Assembly (NCBI GenBank): GCA_900761995.1
Contig: CAAFEY010000177.1
Location: 1-8,025 of the forward strand
From: an uncultured Collinsella sp.
GTDB taxonomy: Bacteria > Actinomycetota > Coriobacteriia > Coriobacteriales > Coriobacteriaceae
Length of the DNA stretch: 8,025 nucleotides
Direction: 5' to 3'
Part shown: one piece after another, positions 6,638 through 8,025 of the stretch
Layout of the letters: every line of letters starts with the position of its first letter
Position numbering within the stretch: position 1 is the stretch's first letter
Position numbers and translations under genes: made by a program
The notes under the pieces: generated by a model
Seen by the model: only the letters and a program-made list of their open reading frames with translations
The model's database searches: none
What the model was told of the DNA's origin: nothing

Positions 6638-7375
6638 CTAGGCAAGCGGATTCTTCTTTGCCATGCCATTTGCACGAGGCAGTGAAACAGATGCTGGATG
6701 ACTCTTCTTAAGAACAATGAACTCCCTGTGACCCAACCCTTCAGGCAAATCAATAGCGTCATTCAGAAGCAAAGTGAAGCCGCAAATCTTAGCTGCTGAC
6801 ATGCCAGAGGCAAGCTCCTCATCCGAAGGATTGCCCTTGGTGATAACAAATAGCCCTCCATCCTTCAGGTACGGTGCCGCATACTCAACAAGAATTGGTA
6901 GAGGGGCCAGTGCACGGGCGGTTACGACAGAGAACTGCTTCTTATGGCTTCGAGCATATTCTTCAAGACGATCATGAACCGCATGAGCATGTTTCAATCC
7001 AAGAGCATGGACAAAAGAATTGACAGCATCAACCTTCTTACCAACAGAGTCAATATAAGTAGCTTTACGATGCGTGGCTATGGTTAACGGAATACCAGGG
7101 AAGCCCGCACCTGTACCCATATCGAGTAAAGCTCCCTCAGGAGCCTTATTGATATAGGGGAGCAAAACAAGTGAGTCGAGGATATGAAGTACGGCAGCAT
7201 CTTCTACGTTAAGAATACGGGTGAGATTGGTTGTCTTATTTGTTTCCAGAACCAAATCCAAATGATGAATACATTTCCTCAGCTCAACATCAGTTACGCT
7301 CAAGGAATACTCTTTGCAATAGGAAGTTAGACGACTCAACATCTCGTCAATCTGCTGATCAGTAAGTACTAACAA
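6638..7375 (-). CDS. rsmG: 16S rRNA (G527-N7) methyltransferase RsmG (GidB), TTG start
   Basis: A SAM-dependent enzyme that methylates N7 of G527 in 16S rRNA (E. coli numbering) in the small subunit; loss gives low-level streptomycin resistance in several species. The TTG at 7375 gives 245 residues, near the family norm of about 210-250. In that numbering the SAM-binding motif I is LLDMGTGAGFPGIPL (83-97), HILDSL lies just before it (64-69), YIDSVGKKVDAV is at 107-118, and VTARALAPL is at 151-159, all as in RsmG. The start is chosen because AAAGGAG (7388-7382) lies six bases upstream. A longer reading from TTG 7423 would start inside the T-tract of the preceding terminator and has no ribosome binding site. 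It belongs to the par operon by proximity: parS site 3 follows its stop. The terminator upstream implies its own promoter, but I found only weak candidates. Confidence 0.94.
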   Translation of the reverse strand: MLVLTDQQIDEMLSRLTSYCKEYSLSVTDVELRKCIHHLDLVLETNKTTNLTRILNVEDAAVLHILDSLVLLPYINKAPEGALLDMGTGAGFPGIPLTIATHRKATYIDSVGKKVDAVNSFVHALGLKHAHAVHDRLEEYARSHKKQFSVVTARALAPLPILVEYAAPYLKDGGLFVITKGNPSDEELASGMSAAKICGFTLLLNDAIDLPEGLGHREFIVLKKSHPASVSLPRANGMAKKNPLA

Positions 7376-7421
7376 CGAAAGCTCCTTTCTGACAAAAATC
7401 AGTGTATCGAGAACTTTTGAC

Positions 7422-7453
7422 AAAAAAAGGGGACGTGGAAACCACGTCCCCTT
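7422..7453 (-). terminator. Intrinsic terminator after the Jag/KhpB gene
   Basis: On the minus strand a 12-bp perfect stem (7453-7442 with 7438-7427) with a 3-base loop runs directly into a run of T (7428-7422). It lies 18 bases after the khpB stop. The T-tract ends about 46 bases before the rsmG start, so it separates the khpB unit from rsmG unless there is readthrough. Confidence 0.92.
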
Positions 7454-7471
7454 AGCATAAGCTCGAGTAGA

Positions 7472-8025
7472 TTATCGAGCAACAATCACCACATGGCGAT
7501 CAGGGTCAGAACCCTCAGAATGAGTATCGACAGCATCATTGCCACGAAGTGCAATGTGAACCAGTCGGCGCTCATAGGCATTCATGGGCGGAAGCGAAAC
7601 ACTCTTATGAGTGCGGATGGCACGCTCGGCAGCAGACTGAGCCATGGAGGCAACCTTGTCCTGACGGCGGCTCTTGTATCCCTCGACGTCCACTACAACC
7701 GGATACCTAAAGCCAAGCTTGCGGCTCACCAGTAAAGAGAACATAACCTGAAGGGCATCAAGAGTGCGACCATGACGGCCAATGAGAACAGCAAGGTCGG
7801 GAGCCGTTACATCCAAAATCAGCTCACCCTCGTCGCCCTCATACTCATCGATAGGAGAGTTGGCGGCATCGAAGTGCGAAAGGATGGAACGCAGGATGGA
7901 AATCGCAACATCGGCAATGGTGTCGAGCTCCTCATCGGTCAGCTCTTCACCAGCCTTGTAGCGCTGTGCAATCTCGGGATAATCGCCCGCGACCTGCGGG
8001 GCAACCTCCTCAAGCATATCCTCGA
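7472..8025 (-). CDS. khpB: RNA-binding protein KhpB (Jag, KH and R3H domains), 5' end probably beyond window
   Basis: KhpB/Jag/EloR binds RNA, usually as a dimer with KhpA, and affects cell division and elongation in Gram-positive bacteria. The stop at 7472 is in the window and the frame is open to the right edge. The first visible ATG (8017) gives 181 residues. It has only GAGG two bases in front, too close for a good ribosome binding site, so the true start is probably further upstream. Visible domains from that methionine: an acidic N-terminal part (about 1-62), a KH domain with GRHG at 80-83 inside DLAVLIGRHGRTLDALQ, and a C-terminal R3H domain (about 117-181) with NAYERRLVHIAL carrying R150xxxH154. 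The Jag_N domain of Firmicute proteins is not seen, matching actinobacterial members that have only KH and R3H. It would normally follow yidC, which would lie to the right of this window. Confidence 0.93.
   Translation of the reverse strand, partial: EDMLEEVAPQVAGDYPEIAQRYKAGEELTDEELDTIADVAISILRSILSHFDAANSPIDEYEGDEGELILDVTAPDLAVLIGRHGRTLDALQVMFSLLVSRKLGFRYPVVVDVEGYKSRRQDKVASMAQSAAERAIRTHKSVSLPPMNAYERRLVHIALRGNDAVDTHSEGSDPDRHVVIVAR

Overview
The window looks like a near-origin chromosomal segment of a GC-rich Gram-positive bacterium. The ParA/ParB/parS partition set next to rsmG and a Jag/KhpB gene is the classic origin-proximal cluster of Actinobacteria and Firmicutes. The base composition, the protein style and the neighbouring ddl and exonuclease-DinG pair suggest a Coriobacteriia member such as Collinsella. 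That assignment is inference from gene order and style, not from a search.

Layout. Positions 1-2264 (minus) hold most of a large DnaQ-exonuclease/DinG-type helicase, whose C-terminus lies beyond the left edge. Its start overlaps the stop of ddl (2258-3223, minus), a D-alanine--D-alanine ligase, so the two form one transcription unit. A short divergent intergenic region separates ddl from rlmN (3309-4361, plus), the only plus-strand gene. rlmN is followed by a degenerate parS-like site and a strong terminator, then by a second, oppositely oriented terminator that ends the par operon. That operon reads on the minus strand: rsmG (start at 7375), three perfect parS sites, parA, parB, and a small membrane or secreted protein of 84 residues. 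parA/parB and parB/84-aa overlap, which suggests translational coupling. A perfect hairpin with a T-tract (7422-7453) separates rsmG from the upstream Jag/KhpB gene (7472 to beyond the right edge).

How the parts work together. ParB loads on the parS cluster, spreads using CTP, and with the ParA ATPase moves or positions the newly replicated origin. RsmG and RlmN modify rRNA. KhpB is an RNA-binding regulator of division and cell-wall growth, Ddl supplies the D-Ala-D-Ala dipeptide for peptidoglycan, and the DinG-like protein probably handles damaged or unusual nucleic-acid structures.

What stands out: three parS sites spaced exactly 39 bp apart, an outlying fourth parS-like site after rlmN, a lower-GC block (about 43-48% in sampled rows against 58-63% outside) that coincides with the terminator-bounded rsmG-par unit, non-ATG starts in three consecutive genes, and an uncharacterised small protein coupled to parB. 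I saw no mobile element, CRISPR array, tRNA or rRNA gene. No gene-free stretch exceeds 200 bp.
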